From Rhizobium oryzihabitans (lineage in GTDB: Bacteria > Pseudomonadota > Alphaproteobacteria > Rhizobiales > Rhizobiaceae), in the NCBI RefSeq assembly GCF_010669145.1, contig NZ_CP048632.1:124001-188000 (forward strand): DNA of 64,000 nt, in the 5' to 3' direction. Under the pieces are notes generated by a model that had not been told where the DNA came from, ran no database searches, and worked only from the letters and a program-made list of their open reading frames with translations. The position numbers and the translations under genes were made by a program. Shown here in pieces: positions 47,829-57,256 of the stretch. How positions within the stretch are numbered: the first letter of the stretch is position 1; every line of letters begins with the position of its first letter.

Positions 47829-47900
47829 TCGTCACCCAAACATGCATTTGAGTGCGCGATGTTCGCGCACCGTCGCTCACACAATTCTTAGGATACATCC

Positions 47901-48656
47901 ATGCTTGAAATCATCGACCTGCACGCAAAGATCGCCGATACCGAAACCGAGATCATCAAGGGTCTCAACCTGAAGGTTGCCGCCGGTGAGGTTGCGGCCA
48001 TCATGGGGCCGAACGGTTCCGGCAAGTCGACGCTGTCCTACATCCTGTCCGGCCGCGAAGATTATGAAGTCACCTCCGGTGACATTCTCTATAACGGCGA
48101 AAGCATTCTGGAACTGGACGCCGCCGAGCGCGCCGCCAAGGGCATCTTCCTTGCTTTCCAGTACCCGGTCGAAATTCCCGGCGTCGCCACCATGCAGTTC
48201 CTGAAGGTCGCGATGAACGAGCAGCGCAAGGCGCGTGGCGAGTCCGAGCTGACGACGCCGGACTTCATCCGCCGCGTCAAGGAAGCTGCCGGCGATCTGA
48301 AGATCGACATGGAAATGCTGAAGCGTCCGCTGAACGTCGGCTTCTCCGGCGGTGAGAAGAAGCGTGCCGAAATCCTGCAGATGGCGCTGTTGGAGCCGAA
48401 GCTCTGCGTTCTCGACGAAACCGATAGCGGTCTCGACATCGACGCCCTGAAGATCGTTGCTGATGGCGTCAATGCGCTGAAGTCGCCGGATCGCGCCACC
48501 GTCGTCATCACCCACTATCAGCGCCTGCTTGATTACATCGTGCCTGATAGCGTTCACGTTCTCTACAAGGGCAAGATCATCCGCTCGGGTGACAAGGCTC
48601 TGGCGCTGGAACTGGAAAACAACGGTTACGCCGACATCATCGGTGAAGCGGCCTAA
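47901..48656 (+). CDS. sufC: SufC, ABC-type ATPase of the Fe-S scaffold
   Basis: Soluble ATPase that drives conformational change of the SufBCD scaffold. It has 251 residues. Walker A is GPNGSGKST at 36-44, the signature is FSGGEKKR at 148-155, and Walker B is LCVLDETDSGLDIDALK. RBS AGGA is present upstream of the ATG. It is the third gene of the suf operon. Confidence 0.96.
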   Translation: MLEIIDLHAKIADTETEIIKGLNLKVAAGEVAAIMGPNGSGKSTLSYILSGREDYEVTSGDILYNGESILELDAAERAAKGIFLAFQYPVEIPGVATMQFLKVAMNEQRKARGESELTTPDFIRRVKEAAGDLKIDMEMLKRPLNVGFSGGEKKRAEILQMALLEPKLCVLDETDSGLDIDALKIVADGVNALKSPDRATVVITHYQRLLDYIVPDSVHVLYKGKIIRSGDKALALELENNGYADIIGEAA

Positions 48657-48678
48657 GTCGGGCCAGGAGGTGATGTCC

Positions 48679-49950
48679 ATGAACATTCAAGCTACCAACC
48701 GGCTGACGCCAGCGGAAACCGCGCTGGTCGACGCTTACACTGCCAAGTTCAGCGAATTGCCGGGCGACGGCGCTGTTGTCGCCGCGCGTGACGTGCTGTT
48801 CGACGATCTGAAGACCGGCGGTCTTCCGACCCGCCGCATCGAGGCGTGGCATTATACCGATCTGAAGAGCCTGCTGCGCGCCGTTCCGGAAGACCGGCCT
48901 GCGCCTGTTATCGAAAAGCAGACACCCACTGTTGCCGGTTCGCTGGTCGCCTATGTGCAGCATGGCACGGCCGATATCGGCAAGATTGAAGACGTCCGCG
49001 TGTCGCGTTTTGCCGAAAGCCTGCTCGATGGCTCCGCTGCTGCCGGTCTTGCCGAAGCCAGCAAGGATGACGCGATTGGCCGCATCAATGGCAGCTTCGT
49101 GCGCGATGGTCTGGTGCTCGAGATCCCGGCCGATGCCGATATCGAGAAGCCGATCGAATTGCAGGCGGTCCATGGCGCAGGCCAGGTTCACAGCCGCTTC
49201 CCGGTCCGTTTCGGCAAGGGCTCCAAGGCGACCGTCATAGAGCGTCACCTTTCGGTGACTTCGGATGCGGCCTTTGTTTCCTCCGTCAGCGACATCGTCG
49301 TTGAAGACGGTGCGGAAGTGACCTGGATCATCCTGCAGCAACAGGGTGCGGCCGATATCCATCTTGGCCAGCTGCGCATGAAAATCGGCGCGGATGCCAA
49401 GATTCGCCTGTTCATTGTCAATGCCGGCGGCAAGCTGGCGCGGCAGGAACTGCGCATCGACGTGGAAGGCGAGGGCACGGACCTAATCGTTCGCGGCGTC
49501 AACCTTTTGGGTGGCGAAACCCATACCGACGTGACGATGGTTCTTGGCCACAACGTGCCGAACACGACCTCCACGGAAGTGTTCCGCAACGTGGTGTTCG
49601 ATCGTGCAAAGGGCATTTTCCAGGGCATGATCCGGGTGGCTCCCGATGCCCAGAAGACCGACGCGAAGATGGCGTGCAATACGCTTCTGATGTCCGACGA
49701 TGGCGAGTTCTCGGCAAAGCCGGAACTGGAAATCTTCGCTGACGACGTTCAGTGCGGCCATGGCGCGACGGTTGCCGATATCAGCGACAATCATCTCTAT
49801 TATCTGATGGCGCGCGGCGTGCCGCGGGCGAAGGCACGGGCGATGCTCGTCAACGCCTTCGTCGCCGAGATCGTCGAGGAACTGGAAGAAGAAAATCTGG
49901 TAGAGGCGCTGGAGACGATCATCTCCGGCTGGCTGGAACATCATGCCTGA
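48679..49950 (+). CDS. sufD: SufD, Fe-S scaffold subunit
   Basis: Partner of SufB in the SufBCD complex. It has 423 residues. The C-terminal third matches the SufB/SufD right-handed beta-helix core (SADDGEFSAKPELEIFADDVQCGHGATVADI in sense, visible as EIFADDVQCGHGATVAD). AGGAGG at 48665-48670 favours the ATG at 48679; another ATG at 48673 is too close. The gene overlaps sufS by 8 bases. No odd features. Confidence 0.95.
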   Translation: MNIQATNRLTPAETALVDAYTAKFSELPGDGAVVAARDVLFDDLKTGGLPTRRIEAWHYTDLKSLLRAVPEDRPAPVIEKQTPTVAGSLVAYVQHGTADIGKIEDVRVSRFAESLLDGSAAAGLAEASKDDAIGRINGSFVRDGLVLEIPADADIEKPIELQAVHGAGQVHSRFPVRFGKGSKATVIERHLSVTSDAAFVSSVSDIVVEDGAEVTWIILQQQGAADIHLGQLRMKIGADAKIRLFIVNAGGKLARQELRIDVEGEGTDLIVRGVNLLGGETHTDVTMVLGHNVPNTTSTEVFRNVVFDRAKGIFQGMIRVAPDAQKTDAKMACNTLLMSDDGEFSAKPELEIFADDVQCGHGATVADISDNHLYYLMARGVPRAKARAMLVNAFVAEIVEELEEENLVEALETIISGWLEHHA

Positions 49951-51193
49951 GAGCGAACGCGCCGCATTGGCGGCCCCTTATGACATCGAAGCCGTGCGCA
50001 AGGATTTCCCGATCCTGTCGCGCGAGGTCTATGGCAAGCCGCTGGTCTATCTCGACAACGGCGCGTCCGCTCAAAAACCGCAGGTGGTGATCGACGCCGT
50101 TTCGCATGCTTATGCCAATGAGTATGCGAATGTGCATCGCGGCCTGCATTTTCTCTCCAATGCCGCAACCGACGCCTATGAGGCGGCGCGCGAAAAGGTG
50201 CGCCGTTTCCTGAACGCCGGTTCGGTGGATGAGATCGTCTTCACCAAATCCTCCACCGAGGCGATCAATACGGTCGCTTACGGTTATGGCATGCCGAAGA
50301 TCGGCGAAGGCGACGAGATCGTCATCTCGATCATGGAGCATCATTCCAACATCGTGCCATGGCATTTCATCCGCGAGCGGCAGGGTGCGAAGCTCGTCTG
50401 GGTGCCTGTCGATGATGACGGCGCGTTTCATATCGAGGCTTTCGAAAAGAGCCTGACGGAGCGCACCAAGCTTGTTGCCATCACCCATATGTCGAATGCG
50501 CTCGGCACCATCGTGCCGGTCAAGGAAATCTGCCGTATCGCGCATGAGCGCGGCATTCCGGTGTTGATCGATGGTTCGCAGGGCGCGGTTCACATGCCGG
50601 TCGATGTGCGCGATATCGATTGCGACTGGTATGTGATGACCGGCCACAAGCTTTACGGTCCCTCGGGCATCGGCGTGCTTTATGGCAAGGCCGACCGCTT
50701 GCGCGAGATGCGGCCGTTCCAGGGCGGCGGCGAGATGATCCTCGACGTTACCGAAGACAATGTAACTTATAACGAGCCGCCGCACCGTTTCGAAGCCGGT
50801 ACGCCGCCCATCGTGCAGGCCATCGGCCTCGGTTACGCGCTGGATTACATGGACAATCTCGGCCGCGCCGCGATTGCAGCACACGAGGCCGATCTTGCCG
50901 CTTATGCTGCCGAGCGGTTGCGCGAGATCAATTCGCTGCGCATCATCGGCAATGCGCCGGACAAGGGCGGCATCTTCTCCTTCGAGCTTGAGGGCATTCA
51001 CGCCCATGATGTCTCGATGGTGATCGACCGGCGCGGCGTTGCCGTGCGTGCGGGCACCCATTGCGCCATGCCGCTCTTGAAACGCTTCGGCGTCACCTCC
51101 ACATGCCGGGCATCGTTCGGCCTTTACAATACCCGCGGCGAAGTAGACTCTCTTGTTGAGGCGCTGGAATATGCGCGCAAATTTTTCGCCTGA
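49943..51193 (+). CDS. sufS: SufS, group II cysteine desulfurase
   Basis: PLP-dependent cysteine desulfurase feeding sulfur to the SUF scaffold, usually through SufE or SufU. It has 416 residues. The PLP lysine is K236 in TGHKLYGP, and the active cysteine is C374 in GTHCAMPL, the short-loop SufS arrangement. SSTEAINTVAYGYG and MEHHSNIVPWH are typical. It overlaps sufD by 8 bases, so translation is coupled. No sufE gene is seen nearby; it must lie elsewhere if used. Confidence 0.96.
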   Translation: MPESERAALAAPYDIEAVRKDFPILSREVYGKPLVYLDNGASAQKPQVVIDAVSHAYANEYANVHRGLHFLSNAATDAYEAAREKVRRFLNAGSVDEIVFTKSSTEAINTVAYGYGMPKIGEGDEIVISIMEHHSNIVPWHFIRERQGAKLVWVPVDDDGAFHIEAFEKSLTERTKLVAITHMSNALGTIVPVKEICRIAHERGIPVLIDGSQGAVHMPVDVRDIDCDWYVMTGHKLYGPSGIGVLYGKADRLREMRPFQGGGEMILDVTEDNVTYNEPPHRFEAGTPPIVQAIGLGYALDYMDNLGRAAIAAHEADLAAYAAERLREINSLRIIGNAPDKGGIFSFELEGIHAHDVSMVIDRRGVAVRAGTHCAMPLLKRFGVTSTCRASFGLYNTRGEVDSLVEALEYARKFFA

Positions 51194-51229
51194 TATCGGG
51201 ATAAGAGATCAGGATTGAGGTTTAAGACC

Positions 51230-51613
51230 ATGACTGCCGAAGCCACTGCAAAGACCCAGGATACGACCGAAGACGCGGCAAAGCCGTCGTCTATCCCGCC
51301 TGATGAACTGGCGCGCCTCAGCGATGACGTGATCGCGGCGCTGAAGACCGTCTACGACCCGGAAATTCCGGCCGATATCTTCGAACTCGGTCTCGTCTAC
51401 AAGATCGACATCGAGGATGACCGGATGGTCAAGATCGTCATGACGCTGACGGCGCCCGGTTGCCCGGTGGCCGGTGAAATGCCAGGCTGGGTGGAAAATG
51501 CCGTGGGCGCCGTCGAGGGTGTCTCCGGTGTCGTGGTCGAAATGACCTTCGATCCGCCATGGACGCCGGACCGCATGTCGGAAGAAGCACAGGTCGCTGT
51601 CGGCTGGTATTGA
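51230..51613 (+). CDS. sufT: SufT / MIP18-family Fe-S maturation protein (DUF59)
   Basis: A 127-residue DUF59 protein, thought to help transfer clusters to client proteins. A disordered, Thr/Ala/Asp-rich N-terminus of about 30 residues precedes the domain, with ALKTVYDPEIPADIFELGLVYKI and the conserved cysteine in LTAPGCPVAGEM. The start at 51230 is preceded by GAGG. It is 36 bases after sufS in the same operon. Confidence 0.9.
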   Translation: MTAEATAKTQDTTEDAAKPSSIPPDELARLSDDVIAALKTVYDPEIPADIFELGLVYKIDIEDDRMVKIVMTLTAPGCPVAGEMPGWVENAVGAVEGVSGVVVEMTFDPPWTPDRMSEEAQVAVGWY

Positions 51614-51718
51614 CGTGATTTGACTGATGTCATCCCTTGATGACACTCTCAGGCGCTACTAAATTGAAATCCATAAGCATCGAGCCTTGAACTCGATTGT
51701 CGAAGGAGAATTAAGCCC

Positions 51719-52108
51719 ATGGGCTTTGCGATCATGACCATGACCGGGGCTGCCGCCTCGCGCGTTAAAGCAATCGTCGAAAATTCCGGACCGGATGCCA
51801 GGGGCGTGCGCGTCGGCATCAAGAAGGGCGGCTGCGCGGGCATGGAATATACCATCGACCTCGTGACCGAACCGGATGCGAAGGATGATCTGGTTGAATT
51901 CGAAGGCGCAAAGGTCTGGGTTCAGCCTTCCGCCGTGCTTTATCTGCTCGGCACGCGGATGGATTTCGAAGTGACCAAGATGCGCTCCGGTTTCACCTTC
52001 AACAATCCGAACCAGACATCCGCCTGCGGCTGCGGTGAATCGGTCGAGTTGAAGCCCGCCGATCTGGCGGCGCTGGCGAAGCAGCGTGAGGCTGAAGCCA
52101 GCGTTTGA
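51719..52108 (+). CDS. sufA: SufA / HesB-IscA family iron-sulfur carrier
   Basis: A-type carrier that receives clusters from the SUF scaffold. It has 129 residues. The conserved first cysteine is in KKGGCAGMEYTI and the C-terminal pair in SACGCGES, the C-Xn-C-G-C pattern of the family. AAGGAG lies ten bases upstream of the ATG. It is the last gene of the suf operon; a RIME-like element follows at 52176. Confidence 0.95.
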   Translation: MGFAIMTMTGAAASRVKAIVENSGPDARGVRVGIKKGGCAGMEYTIDLVTEPDAKDDLVEFEGAKVWVQPSAVLYLLGTRMDFEVTKMRSGFTFNNPNQTSACGCGESVELKPADLAALAKQREAEASV

Positions 52109-52175
52109 TTGGTTACGCTATCTCTGCGAGGGAGAGACAGACCTTTCCTATGCACACAGCGCTCCCACAAACACG

Positions 52176-52264
52176 ACGTCATCCTCGGGCTTGACCGGAG
52201 GATCCATTCCCGTCAAATGCCTTGAGACCTTTGTAGATCCCCGGGTCAAGCTCGAGGATGACGG
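52176..52264. repeat. RIME1-like palindromic element, copy D
   Basis: GTCATCCTCGGGCTTGACC...GGAGGATCC on the left and GATCCCCGGGTCAAG...CTCGAGGATGACGG on the right. It is a partly diverged copy related to copy C, placed between sufA and the small hypothetical gene. Confidence 0.65.
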
Positions 52265-52325
52265 ATGAGAGGTTTCAGATTCATTTTCCGCAAACTGCGC
52301 CACGCGCAAATCAGCTTTCGAAGGA

Positions 52326-52601
52326 TCATGACTGCTGTTTCAGCGTATCGATGAAATCCGCCAGCGGATGAATCGATGGTGTCGTTGTCAACAGCGGCTC
52401 GAGAGCCGCCGCGATCATCGCGCAATCCTTGTTGGCAAGCGGCCGAAGGCTCGAAGTGATCTTGTTATAGTCAGGCGTTCCGCGTGATGCGAGGGAGCGA
52501 TTGATCACAAACAGCTCCGTCTGTCCGTCAATTCGTTCCACGAAGAGCGCGAGCGAACCGCCGTCCGCGGCGGCGGCGCTGTCAGATACCGATTTGAACA
52601 T
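52326..52601 (-). CDS. Conserved-looking small hypothetical protein
   Basis: A 91-residue soluble protein with ATG at 52601 preceded by GGAGGG six bases upstream, which supports translation. The N-terminus is Ala/Asp-rich; the rest has IDGQTELFVINRSLASRGTPDYNKI, a single cysteine in KDCAMIAAAL, and a helix near the C-terminus. No family recognised. It lies convergent with sufA and upstream of the macB permease gene on the same strand. Function unknown. Confidence 0.6.
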   Translation of the reverse strand: MFKSVSDSAAAADGGSLALFVERIDGQTELFVINRSLASRGTPDYNKITSSLRPLANKDCAMIAAALEPLLTTTPSIHPLADFIDTLKQQS

Positions 52602-52663
52602 CGAAGCCCTCCGTGAATCATCAATCTGTTACGTCGGGGCCGTTGCAGCCTCGACGGCTTGTC

Positions 52664-53872
52664 TCACTCGTGCCGCAAAGCCTCGATCGGGCTCAGGCTT
52701 GCCGCCCGTCGCGCCGGGAAATAGCCGAAAATCACCCCGATGGCAGCCGAGAAGGCAAAGGCGAGGAAGATGATCGACGGGCTGGTGACGAAGGGCACGT
52801 TGAGAAAGCTGACGACGCCGTAAGCCAGACCCAGGCCGGTCAGGATGCCGACGATGCCGCCGAAGGCGGAGAGCATCACGGCTTCCACCAGAAACTGCGT
52901 CAGGACCTGCTTCTCCAGCGCACCGATGGCGAGACGAATGCCGATCTCGCGGGTGCGTTCCGTCACCGAGACCAGCATGATGTTCATGATGCCGATGCCG
53001 CCAACCAGCAGGCTGACGGCTGCGACTGCGCCCAAAAGCCCGGTCAGCAGCGTCGTTGTGCCGGTCATGGCCGAAGCGATCTGTGTCATGTCGTTGACGG
53101 TGAAATCATCCTCGCGGCCGATGCCGATGCGGCGGCGTTCGCGCAGCAGGTTCTGCAGGTCGCTCTGCACCTTGGCAGTCGAAACGCCGTCCTGCGCCGA
53201 AACCATGATCGAGGAAATGGTGGTGGTGCCGCCGATGCGCCGTTGGTGGATTTTCAGCGGCATGATGACCGTGTCGTCCTGATCGTCGCCGAGGCCGGAC
53301 TGGCCTTTTCTGCCCAACACACCGATGACGGGGCAGGAGATGTTGCTGACGCGGATCGTCTGTCCCACCGGGTTCTCTGCACCGAAGAGTTCCTGCCGCA
53401 CCGTTTCGCCGATGATGCAGCCGATCTGGCCGCCGCGATCTTCGGCCGGCTGGAAATCGCGCCCGAGCGCGATGGTCCAGTCCTGCGCGATCAGATAGTC
53501 GTTGGTGGTGCCGATGACACTTGTCTGGTGGTTCTTGCCACCGAAAATGACGGTGGCGGCCGAGCTGCGGTTCTGCGGCGCCACGGCACGCACGCCGCTG
53601 ATCTGGTTGCGAATGGCCTCGACATCGCGGTCATCGAAGCGCTTGGCCTCGGTGCTCGCCCTTCCGGGCCCGAACTGTCCGGGGCGTACGAACAGCATGT
53701 TGGTGCCGAGCCGTGACAATTCCGATTTCACCTGTTCCGTCGTGCCGTTGCCGATGGTGACCATGGCGATGACGGCGGCGACGCCAATGACGACGCCGAG
53801 CACGGTGAGGAAGGAGCGCAGCAGGTTGCGGCTGATGGCGCGCAGCGCAAGGCGCGACGTTTCAAAGAACAT
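52664..53872 (-). CDS. MacB-like ABC transporter permease
   Basis: Integral membrane permease of a MacB/LolE-like mechanotransmission ABC transporter, 402 residues. One helix lies at about 17-40 and three more at the C-terminus (about 280-305, 325-350, 365-390). A large periplasmic domain lies between. LLVGGIGIMNIMLVSVTERTREIGIRLA and the C-terminal FGYFPARRAASLSPIEALRHE are hallmarks of the MacB/FtsX permease family. It overlaps the ATPase gene by 11 bases. With the ATPase and the HlyD-type gene it forms an exporter of macrolide/peptide type. Confidence 0.92.
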   Translation of the reverse strand: MFFETSRLALRAISRNLLRSFLTVLGVVIGVAAVIAMVTIGNGTTEQVKSELSRLGTNMLFVRPGQFGPGRASTEAKRFDDRDVEAIRNQISGVRAVAPQNRSSAATVIFGGKNHQTSVIGTTNDYLIAQDWTIALGRDFQPAEDRGGQIGCIIGETVRQELFGAENPVGQTIRVSNISCPVIGVLGRKGQSGLGDDQDDTVIMPLKIHQRRIGGTTTISSIMVSAQDGVSTAKVQSDLQNLLRERRRIGIGREDDFTVNDMTQIASAMTGTTTLLTGLLGAVAAVSLLVGGIGIMNIMLVSVTERTREIGIRLAIGALEKQVLTQFLVEAVMLSAFGGIVGILTGLGLAYGVVSFLNVPFVTSPSIIFLAFAFSAAIGVIFGYFPARRAASLSPIEALRHE

Positions 53873-54581
53873 CGGCGGTCTCCTTTTTGTCCGTCGCGCT
53901 GTCGGAGGCAAGATGGCCATCGACGAAACGCAGGAGACGCCCGGCATGGGCGGCGATATCCTCTTCATGGGTGACCATGACCACCGTGATGCCCCTGTCG
54001 CGGTTGAGGGAGGTGATAAGATCCATGATCTCGGCGCTGGTTTTCGTATCAAGATTGCCGGTCGGCTCGTCGGCGAGAAGCAGGGCAGGGCGGGTGACGA
54101 TGGCGCGCGCAATGGCCACACGCTGCTGCTGGCCGCCGGAAAGCTCCTGCGTGGTGTGATCCTCGCGGCCTTTCAGACCCACCTGCGCCAGCGCCTCCAT
54201 GGCGCGGGCGCGCCGCTCCGATGCCTTCATGCCGCGATAGACCAGCGGCAGCTCGACATTTTCCACCGCCGAGGTGCGTGACAGCAGATTGAAGCCCTGA
54301 AAGACGAAGCCGAGCATATGCCGGCGCAGCAGCGTCAGATGTTCATTGTCGAAGCCGCTGGTCGGCACGCCCTGAAACAGATATTCGCCAGCTGTCGGTA
54401 CATCCAGGCAGCCGATGATGTTCATCGAGGTGGATTTGCCCGAGCCCGATGGTCCCATGATGGCGACAAATTCCTTTTCGCGGATAGACAGGCTGACGCC
54501 GTCAAGCGCGCGGATCGTCGCTTCGCCGCGGCCATATTGCTTGACGACATTGCGGAATTCGATGAGCGGCGGCTGTTGCAT
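53862..54581 (-). CDS. MacB-like ABC transporter ATPase
   Basis: ATP-binding subunit of 239 residues, encoded separately from the permease. Walker A is GPSGSGKST at 43-51, the signature is LSGGQQQR at 147-154, and Walker B LLLADEPTGNLDTKTS follows. Q-loop VFQGFNLL near 93-100. It belongs to the LolD/MacB/HrtA group. It overlaps the permease gene, so expression is coupled. No outer-membrane factor gene is adjacent; a TolC homologue elsewhere would complete the pump. Confidence 0.94.
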   Translation of the reverse strand: MQQPPLIEFRNVVKQYGRGEATIRALDGVSLSIREKEFVAIMGPSGSGKSTSMNIIGCLDVPTAGEYLFQGVPTSGFDNEHLTLLRRHMLGFVFQGFNLLSRTSAVENVELPLVYRGMKASERRARAMEALAQVGLKGREDHTTQELSGGQQQRVAIARAIVTRPALLLADEPTGNLDTKTSAEIMDLITSLNRDRGITVVMVTHEEDIAAHAGRLLRFVDGHLASDSATDKKETADVL

Positions 54582-54595
54582 GGGCTTGTCCTCCG

Positions 54596-55894
54596 TCAGC
54601 CTGCGTTGCGGGCCGTTGCGTCGGTAATCACCTGGTCATCGGCTTTCAACTCGCCCGATTTTACCACGGTATGCTGGCCGTCGGTGGAACCGGTTTCGAT
54701 GGCGACGGAGACCGGATTGTTGTTGCGCAACACCCAGACCGTTCTTTTGGCCGTTGCCGCCGGGCCGGCGTCGCGGTTCTGCGAGCGGCCCATGCGGGGC
54801 GGGCGGAACAGGCTCATCAGCCCACCGCCACGGGAGGCGGATTCGCGCGGCGGTGTATAACGAAGCGCGGAATTCGGCACCAGCAGGGCATCCTTGATTT
54901 CCTCGACGATGATATTGGCGGTCGCCGTCATGCCCGGGCGCAGCAGCAACTCCTCATTGTCGACTGTCAATATCCCCTTGTAGGTCACGACGTTGGATAC
55001 GGTTTCCGAGGCGAAGCGGACGGTTTCGATCTCAGCCGGAAAGCTGCGGTCGGGATAGGCATCGACGTTAAAATTGGCCTTCTGGCCGGTTTCGACCTTA
55101 CCCACATCCGCCTCATCCACCGAGACCTGCAACTCCATATGGCGCAGATCGCCGGCGATGGTGAAGAGAACAGGGGCATTGAGCGAGGAGGCGACGGTGG
55201 CGCCGGGATCGACGCTGCGGGTGAGGATGACGCCATCGATGGGCGAGACGATCTTGGCCTTGCCGAGATTGACCTCGGCAAGCCTCAGATCCGCTTCCGC
55301 CGAAAGCACGGTGGCCTCGTTGACTTCAAGCGTGGCCGCGGCGGCATCGTGGCTGAATTGCGCGGCGTCCAGATCCTGCTGGCTGGACACCCGGCTCTGC
55401 ACGAGGGACCGCAGGCGCTCCATGGAGGTCTTTGCCGAGCCGAGATCGGCGCGCGCCTTCAGCACATTGGCCTTGGCGGAGGCGAGCTTGGCGCGGGCGC
55501 TCTGCACGTCGGCTTCCAGCTTGTTGGTGTCGAGCTCCGCCAGAATATCACCTGATTTGACCGGGGTATTGTAGGTGACATTGACCTTGCGCACCGTGCC
55601 GGACAATTCGCTCGATATATCAACCTGATCCGTTGGCTGGACTGAACCGGTGGAGGTGACGATGACGGAAAGGTCACCCTGTTTCGCCGCTTCCGTGACG
55701 TAATTATAGGCGACGCCTGCGGCACGCGACTGGTAGTAATAGCCAAGGCCGCCGCCGATCAGCACGATGGCAGCTGCGACATAGAGATAGCGGCGCGACT
55801 TCTTCTTCCTGCCTGACCTGTTCGTACCCAGAATCTCCCGCAGATCGGGCTGGCTGTTTTCCGTGTCGTGGCCATTGCTGTTGGCATCATTCAT
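54596..55894 (-). CDS. HlyD-family membrane fusion protein (MacA-like)
   Basis: Periplasmic adaptor of the MacB-like exporter, 432 residues. It has a short cytosolic N-terminus, one membrane helix (about 38-58), a lipoyl-like and coiled-coil hairpin region (about 95-220), and beta-barrel and membrane-proximal domains. VTSTGSVQPTDQVDISSELSG and VDPGATVASSLNAPVLFTIA are typical. The ATG at 55894 follows GGGTGACGAGA; a TTG 15 bases further is also open. It is the first gene of the exporter operon, only 14 bases before the ATPase gene. Confidence 0.9.
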   Translation of the reverse strand: MNDANSNGHDTENSQPDLREILGTNRSGRKKKSRRYLYVAAAIVLIGGGLGYYYQSRAAGVAYNYVTEAAKQGDLSVIVTSTGSVQPTDQVDISSELSGTVRKVNVTYNTPVKSGDILAELDTNKLEADVQSARAKLASAKANVLKARADLGSAKTSMERLRSLVQSRVSSQQDLDAAQFSHDAAAATLEVNEATVLSAEADLRLAEVNLGKAKIVSPIDGVILTRSVDPGATVASSLNAPVLFTIAGDLRHMELQVSVDEADVGKVETGQKANFNVDAYPDRSFPAEIETVRFASETVSNVVTYKGILTVDNEELLLRPGMTATANIIVEEIKDALLVPNSALRYTPPRESASRGGGLMSLFRPPRMGRSQNRDAGPAATAKRTVWVLRNNNPVSVAIETGSTDGQHTVVKSGELKADDQVITDATARNAG

Positions 55895-56130
55895 TCTCGT
55901 CACCCGCAAAATTCAAAATACCACAGGGGATTGTCGCCAACCCTGTTTTCCGGTCCGTCTGTCGCTGTTTGTATTCCTCTGATTGTGGGAAGTGACATAG
56001 CTTGCCCCAAGGAGGAAGTGAAAACTTGGTAATATTTATGATAGCTCTGGTCTGGTAGATAGGAATCCGTAAAGGCCGATGCCATTGATGTGGCACCGGT
56101 TTCAGCCGCGACATGCAGGACGATGATAGA

Positions 56131-56286
56131 ATGAACGACAATGTGGTGAAGTTCCGCAAACCGGTGCCGCCGAAAAAACCGCGCGAACCGCTGGGGCCGA
56201 AAGCAAAAAAGGCCCTGACGATTGCCGCCGTGATCTTATTCTTCGCGGCCGCGTGGGGGTACTTCACGTTGTTCGGGCAGGGGTAA
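56131..56286 (+). CDS. Small single-pass membrane protein
   Basis: A 51-residue protein that begins with ATG at 56131 and has AGGA ten bases upstream. A basic, Pro-rich N-terminal half (KFRKPVPPKKPREPLGPKAK) is followed by one hydrophobic helix at about 29-47 (LTIAAVILFFAAAWGYFTL). Its shape (basic, then a single helix, inside-in topology) resembles small rhizobial membrane proteins of unknown role. It lies just upstream of the RpiR gene and divergent from the exporter operon. Ribosome binding site and codon use support it. Confidence 0.65.
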   Translation: MNDNVVKFRKPVPPKKPREPLGPKAKKALTIAAVILFFAAAWGYFTLFGQG

Positions 56287-56299
56287 TGCCTCCAAAGCA

Positions 56300-57256
56300 A
56301 TGAACGCGGCCTGTGTTCTATTGGTTGAGATCGGACAAAGCGGCATGCCGCACAGATGTGAGAGAAATTTCCTTGCCCGAGTTTCCACACGAGTGCTGCC
56401 GGCCTTGCTGGCGCAAACCGAAAGCAGATCGTTGAAAGAATACCGCAAGACCCTCAGCGGGAAAAATAGCGTTGCTGATCTTATTGCCAGGCGGATCGAT
56501 GATATGTCCGGTGCGGTGGCGCGCATCGGCCGCTATGTGTCACTCTATCCGGAACGGGTTATCAACCAGACGATCGTCGAGCTGGGGGAGGCGACGAACA
56601 CCGGGCAGGCAACGATCATCCGGTTTTGTCGGCTTCTGGGTTTTCACGGCTTTCGCGACATAAAGCTTGCCCTCGTCGATGATATTGCAACGGAACGCAA
56701 CTTCGTTTCTGGGCAAGCCAAGGCAAATGCCGACCTGGGGATCGAACGCCTGAATTCGTCTTTGCAATTGTCCATTCAAAAAACCGCCGAGCTTGTCGAT
56801 GTTGCCGACATGGCGACTCTGGCTCGCGTCATTTCGGCGACGCCGCGGGCGGTGGTGTTTGGCGGCGGCGTTTCGCAGATATGCGCCTCGCTGCTGGAAT
56901 ACCGGCTGCTGCGATTGGGTGTTCCCGTCTTCTGTGTGACCGACAGTCGCCTGGCCTATATTGCGGCACAGAAACTGCCCGCGAACGGCATGGCTTTTGC
57001 CGTTTCGCTTTCGGGCATTACAGCCGATACGCTGGATTTTATGAAGGCGGCGCAGGAAGCGGGCGCGAAAACCGTGGCGATCACCGCGCGGGAAAAAGGA
57101 CCACTTGCCGACATTGCCGACCACGTCCTGCCGTTTCACCTGCCCGGGCCCTGGCCCATGGAGGGATCGATCCGCTATATAGCGCCTTTCGTCGTCGTGG
57201 TCGAAGCGCTGGCCCAGGCGCTGGACGACGAGATGCTGGAACGACGAGGGATTTGA
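56300..57256 (+). CDS. RpiR/MurR family sugar-phosphate-sensing regulator
   Basis: Transcription factor of 318 residues. It has an N-terminal winged-helix RpiR domain (about 45-120, LGEATNTGQATIIRFCRLLGF recognition part) and a C-terminal SIS domain (about 165-290, VVFGGGVSQICASLLEYRL and SLSGITADTLDFMKAA) that senses a phosphorylated sugar. It is the likely regulator of the ABC importer immediately downstream. The N-terminus is about 45 residues longer than usual; a TTG at 56432 would give the normal length, so the start is uncertain. Confidence 0.88.
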   Translation: MNAACVLLVEIGQSGMPHRCERNFLARVSTRVLPALLAQTESRSLKEYRKTLSGKNSVADLIARRIDDMSGAVARIGRYVSLYPERVINQTIVELGEATNTGQATIIRFCRLLGFHGFRDIKLALVDDIATERNFVSGQAKANADLGIERLNSSLQLSIQKTAELVDVADMATLARVISATPRAVVFGGGVSQICASLLEYRLLRLGVPVFCVTDSRLAYIAAQKLPANGMAFAVSLSGITADTLDFMKAAQEAGAKTVAITAREKGPLADIADHVLPFHLPGPWPMEGSIRYIAPFVVVVEALAQALDDEMLERRGI

